This document shows positions 17,884-25,303 of a stretch of 64,000 bases of DNA, piece after piece (the first letter of the stretch is position 1; each line of letters starts with the position of its first letter). The notes beneath the pieces were generated by a model, which worked only from the letters and a program-made list of their open reading frames with translations, was not told the origin of the DNA and made no database searches. The position numbers were made by a program, and so were the translations under genes. This DNA is from Candidatus Rhodoluna planktonica (GTDB taxonomy: Bacteria > Actinomycetota > Actinomycetes > Actinomycetales > Microbacteriaceae). The stretch spans positions 124,001-188,000 of the forward strand of contig NZ_CP015208.1 of assembly GCF_001854225.1 (NCBI RefSeq), in the 5' to 3' direction.

Positions 17884-18393
17884 ATGACTCACACCAGCAT
17901 CACAGTTAGGCCAGCAACAACCGCCGACGTTCGATCGATTCACGCTATGCGTCAGCCGCTCGAAGGTTCGCGAGTTTTGTTGGGCCACGAACTGGTTCAA
18001 CTCTACGAATCGGTGCCCGAATTTTTGGTTGCCGAAGACGAAAACGGTTTTGTGGTTGGTGCTGGTGCTTTGCATGTCATGTGGGAAGACCTTGCCGAAG
18101 TTCGCTCAATGGTTGTTGCCGAGCATTTGCGTGGCCACGGCATAGGTAAAGCAATTCTCGATGCCCTGGTGCAGCGCGCGGCCGACATGGGAATCAAGCG
18201 AATCTTTTGCCTAACTTTCGAGGTTGAATTTTTTGCGAGAGCCGGGTTTGAGCCAATTTCAGACGTGCCAGTCGATGCCGAAACCTATGCTGAAATGGTG
18301 CGTTCAAACGACGACGGTGTAGCCGAGTTCCTAGACTTGGCGCGCGTAAAGCAAAACACTTTGGGCAACACTCGCATGCTTCGCGTGGTCTAG
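17884..18393 (+). CDS. GNAT-family amino-acid N-acetyltransferase (ArgA-like)
   Basis: A 169-residue GNAT protein with the acetyl-CoA motif VAEHLRGHGIGKAILDALV and the following IFCLTFEVEFFARAGF. The length and the FEVEFFARAGFEPI segment resemble the stand-alone N-acetylglutamate synthases of actinobacteria (such as the mycobacterial ArgA-type enzyme), which start arginine synthesis. A different amino-acid acceptor cannot be excluded. It begins 3 bases after clpC and is probably co-transcribed with it. Confidence 0.78.
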   Translation: MTHTSITVRPATTADVRSIHAMRQPLEGSRVLLGHELVQLYESVPEFLVAEDENGFVVGAGALHVMWEDLAEVRSMVVAEHLRGHGIGKAILDALVQRAADMGIKRIFCLTFEVEFFARAGFEPISDVPVDAETYAEMVRSNDDGVAEFLDLARVKQNTLGNTRMLRVV

Positions 18394-18406
18394 CCCTGGC
18401 AATGGC

Positions 18407-18419
18407 TACCCTGTAATAC
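18407..18419 (+). promoter_or_regulatory. Leaderless -10 box of the 203-residue protein gene
   Basis: TACCCT (18407-18412) is followed by 7 bases and the ATG at 18420. Confidence 0.5.
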
Positions 18420-19031
18420 ATGAGCAATCCAAGAACCAACCGAGGCCGCCCCACCAAGGCGGTTTATCGTCGCCGACAGCTAATTGCTTTAGGTGTGGTT
18501 GTGCTTTTGGGCTGGCTTATTTGGGTGCTAATTTCAAGCTTGTTTGCCTTTGTCGCTGGGCTGATTAACCCCCAGGGCCCTGAAGATGGGGTTACCCCGC
18601 AAGCCGGGGCTAGTTGTGCACCGGGCGTTATTACTATTGCGCCGATTGTGGCCAACTCGGCAGGAAGCGAACAGTCATCGTTTAGCCTCGACAGCTACCC
18701 ATACTTTGGCTACAAATTGACCAACACATCCTCGGTTGATTGCACTTTTGACGTTGGGCCCCTGGTGACCCAGTACACCGTCACCAGCGGTGACCAAACA
18801 ATCTGGGATTCATCGCAGTGCTTCGCCACCGGTCTAACTAACCAAGTAGTAACGGTGCCAAAAGGCGAGACTCTGACCAGCCCACTGGGTATTTGGTATC
18901 GCGTTTACTCTTCAGAAACCGGATGCGGTGCTGAGCAAGATGTTGTAACCGCGGGTGGCGCCAGCTATCACCTTAAAGTCACGGTGAACGGTGTAATTTC
19001 GCAAAATACCTCGCAGTTCATTTTGCAGTAG
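18420..19031 (+). CDS. Membrane-anchored extracytoplasmic protein, unknown function
   Basis: A 203-residue protein with a basic N-terminus (RGRPTKAVYRRRQ), one membrane helix at about 23-47, and a ~150-residue exported domain rich in Ser/Thr/Gly with four cysteines that could form two disulfides. The outer domain has a beta-sandwich look (alternating hydrophobics, TNTSSVDCTF, LKVTVNG near the end). I do not recognise a named family. It is monocistronic and convergent with radA. Confidence 0.7.
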   Translation: MSNPRTNRGRPTKAVYRRRQLIALGVVVLLGWLIWVLISSLFAFVAGLINPQGPEDGVTPQAGASCAPGVITIAPIVANSAGSEQSSFSLDSYPYFGYKLTNTSSVDCTFDVGPLVTQYTVTSGDQTIWDSSQCFATGLTNQVVTVPKGETLTSPLGIWYRVYSSETGCGAEQDVVTAGGASYHLKVTVNGVISQNTSQFILQ

Positions 19032-19060
19032 CAAATCTGTCTGTCATATTTTGCCGAGAT

Positions 19061-19112
19061 CGACGCGCTAGCAGATCAGGGCTAGACCGACGCGCTACCA
19101 GTTGAGGGCTAG
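19061..19112. repeat. 27-bp imperfect tandem duplication across the radA stop codon
   Basis: Two 25-base units with three differences begin at 19061 and 19088, both opening with CGACGCGCTA and ending GGGCTAG. The second unit contains the radA stop codon and its last codons. The first is an in-frame copy just beyond the stop, itself ending in a stop. Confidence 0.8.
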
Positions 19113-20426
19113 TGCCAAGGCTGCCCTGAGGTCGCCGACCTTAGTGTCTACTGACCTGGTGAAACCCAATCGCGAAGCCTCGTTGGTGCGGGCCTTGTCG
19201 TTGGTGACTTTGCGAATTTCGCCAGCCAGTGAGATTTCACCGAAGGCCACCAGGTTGTGAGCGATTGGCTTATCTTGCACGGCCGACGCGATTGCGATGG
19301 CGATAGCTAGATCGGCTGCCGGTTCGGTAAGTTTTACCCCACCAACCGTTGAAACGTAAACATCTAGTTCGCCAACACGCAGCCCGGCTCGGCGCTCTAA
19401 AACTGCCAGCAGCATTGCGACTCGAGATGAATCGACACCATTGGTGACCCTTCGCGGTTGCGGACTTGACGACTTGACCACAAGGGCTTGAACCTCGGCA
19501 ATAAGTGCTCGCTTGCCCTCAACCGTTACGGTTACGCAAGTGCCTGAAATTGGGGTTTCACTGCGAGACAAAAATAACCCGGATGGGTCTGGCACCTCGA
19601 CGATGCCCTCGCCGGTCATTTCAAAACAGCCCACTTCATCGGTTGGGCCAAAACGGTTTTTCATGCTGCGCACAAACCGCAAACTTGTTTGTCGGTCGCC
19701 TTCGAAGTGGCAGACAACATCAACCAGATGTTCGAGTGCACGTGGCCCAGCAATGTTGCCATCTTTGGTGACGTGGCCTACCAAAATAACCGGCATCGAA
19801 TTTTCTTTGGCAATCCGAATTAGGTTTGCGGCAACTTCGCGAATTTGCGAAGGCATGCCGGCTGCGCCATCTATTTCGGCGGCTGCAATAGTCTGCACTG
19901 AGTCAACCACGAGCAGATCAGGAGACACAGCATCAATTTGCCCGAGCACCGTTGACAGGTCGGTTTCGCTAGCTAGGTAGAGGTTGTCGCTTAGTGCATT
20001 TGTGCGTTCGGCTCGCAGCTTGATTTGGCCAACCGATTCTTCTCCGCTGACATACAAAACTCGTTTGCCGGCCTTGGCGGTGTTTGCCGCCACCTCGAGC
20101 AGCAGCGTCGATTTACCGACACCGGGTTCGCCAGAGAGTAAAACTACTGCTCCGGGCACAATTCCGCCGCCTAGCACTCGATCGAACTCGGCAACTTTAG
20201 TTGACCAAGCGGTTACTCGTTCGGTTGAGACATCGGTGATGGGTTTTGCCGCATTTGAGCCAACGATGGCAACAGCGCGCACCTGCTTGGCGGCGCCCAG
20301 GCCACGGGCACCGGCTGCGGTTTCGGTCATGGTGTCCCAGGCTTGGCATTCGCCACAGCGGCCCACCCATTTGGCGGTTTGCCAGCCACATTCACTGCAT
20401 ACGAAATTGCTTTTTGCTACGGCCAT
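19095..20426 (-). CDS. radA: DNA repair protein RadA (Sms)
   Basis: A 443-residue RecA-like branch-migration ATPase. An N-terminal four-cysteine zinc finger (CSECG...CGECQAW, residues 9-26) is followed by Walker A GEPGVGKST. The RadA-specific MKNRFGPTDEVG motif (KNRFG) comes next, and then a C-terminal Lon-protease-like domain (DLAIAIAIASAV). The order and length are standard. The ATG at 20426 has TAGTTT 6 bases upstream. It is divergent from proC across 40 bp. Confidence 0.96.
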   Translation of the reverse strand: MAVAKSNFVCSECGWQTAKWVGRCGECQAWDTMTETAAGARGLGAAKQVRAVAIVGSNAAKPITDVSTERVTAWSTKVAEFDRVLGGGIVPGAVVLLSGEPGVGKSTLLLEVAANTAKAGKRVLYVSGEESVGQIKLRAERTNALSDNLYLASETDLSTVLGQIDAVSPDLLVVDSVQTIAAAEIDGAAGMPSQIREVAANLIRIAKENSMPVILVGHVTKDGNIAGPRALEHLVDVVCHFEGDRQTSLRFVRSMKNRFGPTDEVGCFEMTGEGIVEVPDPSGLFLSRSETPISGTCVTVTVEGKRALIAEVQALVVKSSSPQPRRVTNGVDSSRVAMLLAVLERRAGLRVGELDVYVSTVGGVKLTEPAADLAIAIAIASAVQDKPIAHNLVAFGEISLAGEIRKVTNDKARTNEASRLGFTRSVDTKVGDLRAALALALNW

Positions 20427-20438
20427 GCAACAAAACTA
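20427..20438 (-). promoter_or_regulatory. Leaderless -10 box of radA
   Basis: On the minus strand TAGTTT (20438 to 20433) is followed by 6 bases and the ATG. Confidence 0.5.
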
Positions 20439-20454
20439 CCTTGTGCCTGCGACC

Positions 20455-20466
20455 TAGACTGAACCT
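20455..20466 (+). promoter_or_regulatory. Leaderless -10 box of proC
   Basis: TAGACT (20455-20460) is followed by GAACCT and the GTG at 20467. No Shine-Dalgarno is present. Confidence 0.6.
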
Positions 20467-21294
20467 GTGAAAATCAATCGCATCGCAATTATCGGTTCCG
20501 GTTCTATGGGTGGCGCCATCCTCGCCGGATTGCTGTCATCCGGCTTTAGTGCAGAACACGTTTCAGTCACCACCAAGTCTGAAGCCAGCGCTCAAAAGCA
20601 ACGCGAGCAGCTGGGGGTAAAAGCCTTTGCCCTCGAGACTTCAGATCAGGCGAACCGCCAGGCCGTTGAGGGCGCGGATGTGGTTTTAGTCGGCGTAAAG
20701 CCAGCCTATGTCTCGGCCGTACTAACTGAAATTGCCGATGCGCTGAACCCAGATGCTCTGGTCATCAGCGTTGCTGCCGGAATTACAAATGCAACGATGC
20801 AATCGGTGCTGCCGGAGTCGGTTGCGGTTATTCGTTCAATGCCAAATACTCCGGCGATTGTCGGTCGGGCTGTAACCGGAATCGCCCCAGGTGATCGGGC
20901 CAGCCAAGAGCAGCTAGCCATCGCCATTGAACTTTTTGAAACTGTTGGAAAAGTTTTGGTTCTCGACGAAAGCAAAATCGATGAGCTCAGCACAATTTCT
21001 GGTTCGGGTCCGGCATATGTTTTCTACTTGATTGAGCAGCTCACGCAAGCGGCCATTCAAAAGGGATTCAGCGAGGCTGAGGCGGCGCTTTTGGTGAACG
21101 ACACATTTTTAGGTGCCGCTGAACTTCTGGTCGCTTCGAAAAAATCTCCGGCCGAACTGCGTCGTCAGGTCACTAGCCCCAATGGCACAACCGAACGAGC
21201 TATTGCTCGAATGCAGCAGACTGATTTGGCCGAGATGTTCATTGAGGCAACGGATGCCGCATTGGCGCGAGCCAAAGAATTAGCTGCTAACTAA
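20467..21294 (+). CDS. proC: Pyrroline-5-carboxylate reductase
   Basis: A 275-residue NAD(P)H enzyme for the last step of proline synthesis. The Rossmann motif is IAIIGSGSMGGAILAGLL. The C-terminal signature runs from SGSGPAYVFYLIEQL to VTSPNGTTERAIARM, which includes the conserved proline-binding segment. The length is normal. The GTG start is fixed by the TAGACT box. The stop codon overlaps the end of the convergent TetR gene by 4 bases. Confidence 0.95.
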   Translation: MKINRIAIIGSGSMGGAILAGLLSSGFSAEHVSVTTKSEASAQKQREQLGVKAFALETSDQANRQAVEGADVVLVGVKPAYVSAVLTEIADALNPDALVISVAAGITNATMQSVLPESVAVIRSMPNTPAIVGRAVTGIAPGDRASQEQLAIAIELFETVGKVLVLDESKIDELSTISGSGPAYVFYLIEQLTQAAIQKGFSEAEAALLVNDTFLGAAELLVASKKSPAELRRQVTSPNGTTERAIARMQQTDLAEMFIEATDAALARAKELAAN

Positions 21295-21945
21295 ACCCGC
21301 AGTTGATTGTCGATCACGAACAAACCGCTGAAGGCGCTAAGCATGGCCTGGTTCCATTCGTGTTCGTGAATCGGGTCAGTGTCCAGTTCGGCAACGACCT
21401 TGCCGTGCAGCATACCCAGTACCATTACCGCCGCTGAGCGCGGGGTTAGGTGTGGCTTTAGCATCTTGCGATCGCGCAAAATTTCCATCACTTCAGTTAG
21501 ACCCGAGGTCAGCTCGTTTTGAACTTCAGCTAGTGCCTGGCGCAGCATTGGTCGGCCCATGGTGTTGCCCACGATGCACGCACGGTCGCTAGCTGGCAAA
21601 CGATTGAAGTGTGCGGTCAAAAAACTGAGCATTTCGTCGTAGTGCGATGCAATTTCTTGGGTCGTGTGCATCTTGCTCATGAAACGCCTTGACACGATTA
21701 ATGTCTTCGCGAACCGCGGTCGAAAAATTGTGAACATAGGTCGCGCGGATTAGGCCATCTCGATCACCAAAGTGGTGATAAATCGAACCGATCGAAACTT
21801 TGGCAGCTTTTGAAATTTCTTGGATGCGAACTGCAGCCTCACCGCCGGCCTTGATGGCCTTGTCAGCTTCTTTGATAACTAGATCGACAGTGTCTTTGGC
21901 GCGGTCCTGCTTTGGCTGGGGGAAATGCTTGGTTCGAAAACTCAT
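21291..21945 (-). pseudogene. TetR-family regulator split by a +1 frameshift
   Basis: The first frame (21945 downwards) encodes a complete TetR helix-turn-helix: VRIQEISKAAKVSIGSIYHHFGDRDGLIRATY. Around 21678-21690 the coding signal moves by one base into another frame that continues with a normal helical ligand domain (HYDEMLSFLTAHFNRL to GLFVIDNQLRV), ending at 21291. Reading on in the first frame gives unrelated residues and a stop at 21589. Skipping one base near TTT-C-ATG restores a roughly 217-residue TetR protein. It could be a real inactivation, an assembly error or translational frameshifting. An internal ATG at 21680 could start the second half. Confidence 0.75.
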
Positions 21946-21982
21946 CTGAAGGCCTTCCGGTCAGATCGCCTGCTACTAATTA

Positions 21983-22004
21983 GAAAATTATTGCGTAAAT
22001 TTTC
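21983..22004. promoter_or_regulatory. Candidate TetR operator
   Basis: A 22-bp inverted repeat with 7-bp arms, GAAAATT and AATTTTC, separated by 8 bases, 38 bp upstream of the TetR start. Its position and A/T-rich half sites suit autoregulation; this is an inference. Confidence 0.4.
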
Positions 22005-22069
22005 CAGAAATTACAGGGAATTCTTTCCAGAATGAACAAGCGTGATGTAGATGTTATTCCCGCAGAGAA

Positions 22070-22480
22070 TTAGCCTTTGGCGTCGATTTCGGCGATTAGA
22101 TTTTCAATAAGGCCACGAATTTCATCGCGAATTGGGCGAACAGCCTCAACACCCTGACCCGCAGGGTCATCGAGTTTCCAATCTAGGTAAGTCTTGCCCG
22201 GGAAGAATGGGCAGGCATCGCCACATCCCATGGTGATTACATAGTCGCTTGCCTGAACTGCTTCGGTGGTGAGCACCTTTGGTTGCGCTGCGCTAATGTC
22301 AATACCCTCTTCGAGCATAGCTGCGACCGCTGCAGGATTCACCGCATTGCCTGGCTCGCTGCCTGCAGAACGAACTTCGATTCGGTCGCCGGCTAAGTGC
22401 TGAAGGTATCCGGCGGCCATCTGTGAGCGACCTGCGTTGTGCACGCAAACGAACAATACCGAAGCTTTTTTGTCTGACAT
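22070..22480 (-). CDS. arsC: Arsenate reductase, low-MW phosphatase/thioredoxin type
   Basis: A 136-residue enzyme that reduces arsenate to arsenite. The phosphatase loop CX5R is CVHNAGR near the N-terminus. The two further redox cysteines of the thioredoxin-coupled ArsC class lie in TMGCGDACPFFPGK. A second Asp-containing motif (DWKLDDPAGQ) completes the active site. It starts immediately after aqpS on the same strand and is probably co-transcribed under ArsR control. Confidence 0.92.
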   Translation of the reverse strand: MSDKKASVLFVCVHNAGRSQMAAGYLQHLAGDRIEVRSAGSEPGNAVNPAAVAAMLEEGIDISAAQPKVLTTEAVQASDYVITMGCGDACPFFPGKTYLDWKLDDPAGQGVEAVRPIRDEIRGLIENLIAEIDAKG

Positions 22481-22482
22481 TT

Positions 22483-23196
22483 TTAGCCCTTTCTGGCTTT
22501 GACTGAGTTTTTGGTGAGCACAAACTTAAAAATCAACAAACCAACCAGCGCTCCGAAAAATTGGGCGAGAATGAATGGTCCGACTGAGGCAGGTTCAATC
22601 CCGGCAAACGAATTTGAAAACATTCGGCCCACCGTCACTGCCGGATTCGCAAACGAGGTTGATGAGGTGAAAAGGTAGGCGCCACCAATCCACGCTGCTA
22701 CGTTCAGGGCAATCGAATCCTGATTGAACTTGAGAGTAAGTAAAATTGTCAAAATTAGGCCAGCGGTTGCGACGATTTCAGCCAACCAAAGGTTGGCACC
22801 AAAGCGATTGTTTTGCGCGATAGAAATTGCGGATAAACCAAACATTAGATTTGCTAGGGCAGCGCCCAGAATTGCCCCCAAGATTTGTGCCACTGAATAA
22901 AGCAAACCGGTACCGATTTCAATTTTTCGACGCATAACGAAAATCAAAGAAACGACCGGATTGAAATGAGCGCCGGAAATTGGCCCCAAATTGGCAATTA
23001 GTAAATAGAGCACCATGGTGGTCGCTGCGGTGTTAAGCAGTAGCGCAATGGCCGAATTGCCGTTGCTAAGCAGCTGACCCATAATTCCAGAACCGATCAC
23101 GGTAGCCACCAAAGTTAGGGTGCCTAAAAATTCTGCGGCCAGGGCTCTGCCGGTTTTCGTAAGCACATTTACTCGTTTCGCTAAATCTGCCTTCAA
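22483..23196 (-). CDS. aqpS: MIP-family aquaglyceroporin in the arsenic operon (AqpS-like)
   Basis: A 237-residue channel with six helices. The first NPA box is degenerate (GAHFNPVVS) and the second is intact (FANPAVTVGR). The family conducts water and small neutral solutes. Arsenite at neutral pH is uncharged, and in Sinorhizobium an aquaglyceroporin of this type next to arsC and arsR replaces an arsenite pump. The longest frame begins at a TTG (23196); the GTG at 23166 is another possible start. It is divergent from arsR across a short region holding ATCGATG repeats. Confidence 0.85.
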   Translation of the reverse strand: MKADLAKRVNVLTKTGRALAAEFLGTLTLVATVIGSGIMGQLLSNGNSAIALLLNTAATTMVLYLLIANLGPISGAHFNPVVSLIFVMRRKIEIGTGLLYSVAQILGAILGAALANLMFGLSAISIAQNNRFGANLWLAEIVATAGLILTILLTLKFNQDSIALNVAAWIGGAYLFTSSTSFANPAVTVGRMFSNSFAGIEPASVGPFILAQFFGALVGLLIFKFVLTKNSVKARKG

Positions 23197-23199
23197 TTT

Positions 23200-23222
23200 A
23201 CATCGATGTTTATCGATGTTTA
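23200..23222. promoter_or_regulatory. Candidate ArsR operator
   Basis: The sequence ACATCGATGTTT is followed directly by ATCGATGTTT, giving two ATCGATG(TTT) direct repeats, each containing an ATCGAT palindrome. It lies between the divergent aqpS-arsC and arsR genes, where ArsR repressors bind. Confidence 0.55.
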
Positions 23223-23256
23223 CTTCGAATTGGTGAACAACTGGTGAAATAACAAC

Positions 23257-23604
23257 ATGAATGCTACGAAAGCGCTGGTGCTAAACAAGAAGAGCGAAGT
23301 TTGCGCAATTGCGTCAAGCCCTTCGGTAATCTCAAAAAGCGATGCTATCGCGACAGCCAATCTACTGAAGGCGGTTGCTGATCCGGTGCGCATCAGGCTA
23401 ATCAGCATGCTGGTCGATAGCCCCGAAGGGGAACTTTGCGTCTGCAATCTAGTCGAACCCCTTGAGCTTTCCCAGCCGACCGTAAGTCACCACTTGAAGA
23501 TACTTGCCGAAGCCGGATTGGTATCGCGTGAAAAACGGGGCACCTGGGCTTGGTATTCACTGGATCGGGAACGGTTTGCCCAATTATCAAAGGTGTTCAA
23601 TTGA
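23257..23604 (+). CDS. arsR: ArsR-family metalloid-responsive repressor
   Basis: A 115-residue winged-helix repressor. The arsenite-sensing motif is ELCVCNL, with cysteines spaced as in ArsR. The recognition helix is LSQPTVSHHLKILAEAGLVSREKRGTW. An extra cysteine lies in the N-terminal segment (SEVCAIA), as in type-2 sites. The ATG at 23257 follows a weak TGAAAT box by 6 bases. Arsenite binding would release it from the aqpS-arsC promoter. Confidence 0.92.
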   Translation: MNATKALVLNKKSEVCAIASSPSVISKSDAIATANLLKAVADPVRIRLISMLVDSPEGELCVCNLVEPLELSQPTVSHHLKILAEAGLVSREKRGTWAWYSLDRERFAQLSKVFN

Positions 23605-23611
23605 ACTCAGG

Positions 23612-23641
23612 TTGTTCATCAACTGTTTGCTGGGCTAAGAT
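23612..23641 (+). promoter_or_regulatory. Promoter of the bS22 gene
   Basis: TTGTTC (23612-23617), an 18-base spacer and TAAGAT (23636-23641) form a plausible housekeeping promoter. The ~50-base leader contains a GTCGCC / GGCGAC hairpin before the ribosome site. Confidence 0.45.
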
Positions 23642-23697
23642 AGACAAATCTGCCCGTCGCCTAAATTCGGGCGACAACCAATAAGTGTGAGGTCTTT

Positions 23698-23796
23698 GTG
23701 GGTTCAGTAATCAAGAAGCGCCGCAAGCGTATGTCTAAAAAGAAGCACCGCAAGTTGCTTCGTAAGACTCGCCACCAGCGTCGCAATAAGAAGTAA
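23698..23796 (+). CDS. Small ribosomal protein bS22 (AURKAIP1/COX24 domain)
   Basis: A 32-residue, extremely basic peptide beginning [19 protein letters not shown] and ending RHQRRNKK. It matches the near-invariant actinobacterial bS22 protein seen in mycobacterial small subunits near the decoding centre. The GTG start is preceded by GAGGT. It is too short for usual ORF cut-offs and easily missed. It has its own promoter and terminator. Confidence 0.93.
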   Translation: MGSVIKKRRKRMSKKKHRKLLRKTRHQRRNKK

Positions 23797-23817
23797 AACT
23801 TCGAATTCGAGCTTTAG

Positions 23818-23844
23818 CCCGCCGACCAAGTCAGGCGGGTTTTT
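23818..23844 (+). terminator. Intrinsic terminator after bS22
   Basis: The CCCGCC (23818-23823) and GGCGGG (23834-23839) stem with a 10-base loop is followed by TTTTT and more T-rich sequence. Confidence 0.85.
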
Positions 23845-23908
23845 GCTTTAAGTCAGAGTGCGCGATGTGGTAACGGCTGCACCTCTGAGTCGAGGCTGTG
23901 GTTATAGG

Positions 23909-24706
23909 TCAGCGATTCGCGCGCAGTTCGCGCTTTTTGAAATCCAAAATTTTCCAGCCGGCGGCGCGAGCGTGCACCAGCAGAGTCTTGTCTGGGTTTA
24001 CCGCAACCGGGTTTCCAACCAGGGTTAGCATCGGCAAGTCGTTGCAGCTGTCGCTGTACGCAAAAGATTTTTTCAAGCTGATGTTTCGCTCTTTGGCCAG
24101 TTGGCGAACAGCACGAGCTTTGGCCTTGCCGTGTAGGGCCTTGCCCTCTAGTTTGCCGGTCAAAATTCCATTCTTGCGGGCCACGTTGGTTCCTAGACCA
24201 CCTGTCAGGCCGAGCCGTTTTGCCATGATGTCTGCAATTTCTTGCGGGCTTGCGGTAACAATCCAAACCTCACGTCCAGCCTGAACATGTTCTTTGGCTA
24301 GCCGAACGGTTTCTGGCCACAGTTTGGGGGTGATGTATTCGTCAAAAACAAGTTCGGTTAATGCACCCAACTCTTCAACCTTGTGTCCGGCAACCAAACC
24401 GAGAGCACGGTCTTTAATCTGGGTCAGGGTTTTGGCAGACTCGCCGCGCCAGATGAAGCGAAATTGGTGCCAAGCAAATCGCCAGAGATCTCGGCGCTTG
24501 AAAAAACCTTTGTCATAAGCCGCTCGACCAAATAAGAAACTGCTGCTACCGCGCAGCAAAGTGTTGTCGACATCGAAAAAAGCGGCTTCAGTTTTTTCTT
24601 TTTTAGACGGCAGACCCTGCTTAGCTGCGGCAACAGCTACTTTCTTCACCTGCTTGGGTGAAGAGGCAACCGGGGTTTGGGTTGCTTTGGCGGGGGTCTT
24701 CGGCAC
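23909..24706 (-). CDS. HAD-superfamily IB phosphatase
   Basis: A 265-residue protein. After a 38-residue Ala/Lys/Pro-rich basic lead comes the HAD core: motif I is FFDVDNTLL with the nucleophilic Asp, then VWIVTASPQEIADIMA and the late YSDSCNDLPML (motif III/IV). This places it in subfamily IB, like phosphoserine phosphatase, but the substrate is not evident. The GTG start is supported by a TAAACT box 6 bases upstream. It is divergent from the glutaredoxin-like gene. Confidence 0.83.
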   Translation of the reverse strand: MPKTPAKATQTPVASSPKQVKKVAVAAAKQGLPSKKEKTEAAFFDVDNTLLRGSSSFLFGRAAYDKGFFKRRDLWRFAWHQFRFIWRGESAKTLTQIKDRALGLVAGHKVEELGALTELVFDEYITPKLWPETVRLAKEHVQAGREVWIVTASPQEIADIMAKRLGLTGGLGTNVARKNGILTGKLEGKALHGKAKARAVRQLAKERNISLKKSFAYSDSCNDLPMLTLVGNPVAVNPDKTLLVHARAAGWKILDFKKRELRANR

Positions 24707-24718
24707 CTGACAAGTTTA
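24707..24718 (-). promoter_or_regulatory. Leaderless -10 box of the HAD phosphatase gene
   Basis: On the minus strand TAAACT is followed by TGTCAG and the GTG start. Confidence 0.55.
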
Positions 24719-24750
24719 CTTTGGCGCTGCACATAATCGCGCCGCGGCTC

Positions 24751-24762
24751 TAGGCTAAAAAG
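24751..24762 (+). promoter_or_regulatory. Leaderless -10 box of the glutaredoxin-like gene
   Basis: TAGGCT (24751-24756) is followed by AAAAAG and the GTG at 24763. The identical hexamer and spacing occur at lysE and at the alcohol dehydrogenase. Confidence 0.6.
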
Positions 24763-25032
24763 GTGAACATTGAACTAATGCTGATTGGCAAGCCCGGGTG
24801 TCATCTTTGCGACGATGCTCGCGTAGTGATTGATCAGGTAATAAGTCAATTCCGCCAAGAAAATCCGGCCGCTGAAATAAGTTACGTCGAGCAAAACATT
24901 CTCGAGGATGAAGAACTGCTTCGCATTCACCACGACGAAATTCCGGTGCTCAAAATAAACGGTTTGGTGCACAATTTTTGGAAAATTGACCCAGAGCGGT
25001 TTCGAGCAGCACTAGAAAAGTTGGTGAGTTAG
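24763..25032 (+). CDS. Glutaredoxin-family thiol-redox protein
   Basis: An 89-residue thioredoxin-fold protein with the redox motif CHLC in GKPGCHLCDDARVV at about residues 7-20 and the cis-proline loop DEIPVLKING. These are the marks of the DUF836/glutaredoxin-like family, common as a small gene in actinobacteria. Its physiological partner is unknown. It is followed 2 bases later by a 58-residue reading frame. Confidence 0.83.
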   Translation: MNIELMLIGKPGCHLCDDARVVIDQVISQFRQENPAAEISYVEQNILEDEELLRIHHDEIPVLKINGLVHNFWKIDPERFRAALEKLVS

Positions 25033-25034
25033 CA

Positions 25035-25211
25035 ATGCGTTGGATTTTGAAAAAATTCTGGTTTCCAATTTTGCTTATTGTGCTGAAGTTGCTGTCGAAA
25101 AAATACCCGGCAGCCGCCAAGGCTCATCAGACTCTGGTCAAGTTCTCAGACCCGCTCGGCAATCTCACCAAATCAACAATCAAGCCAAGTAACGGCAAGC
25201 CCAAAAAATAA
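25035..25211 (+). CDS. Small basic membrane-associated protein, hypothetical
   Basis: A 58-residue frame opening MRWILKKFWFPILLIVLKLL and closing in a Lys/Pro-rich tail (SNGKPKK). The N-terminus is a hydrophobic helix with interspersed lysines, and the rest is strongly basic. It begins 2 bases after the glutaredoxin-like stop, has in-frame wobble use similar to its neighbours and fills an otherwise empty gap. No family is recognised. Whether it is translated is uncertain. Confidence 0.5.
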   Translation: MRWILKKFWFPILLIVLKLLSKKYPAAAKAHQTLVKFSDPLGNLTKSTIKPSNGKPKK

Positions 25212-25303
25212 ATTCGGCCCAGTAGTTTCAGACTCTCCACGAGTAAGCCAAACTGTTGGTCCTGTGCTGGGAGAGCACTACCCGCCTCGGCGAAACTTGT
25301 GGA

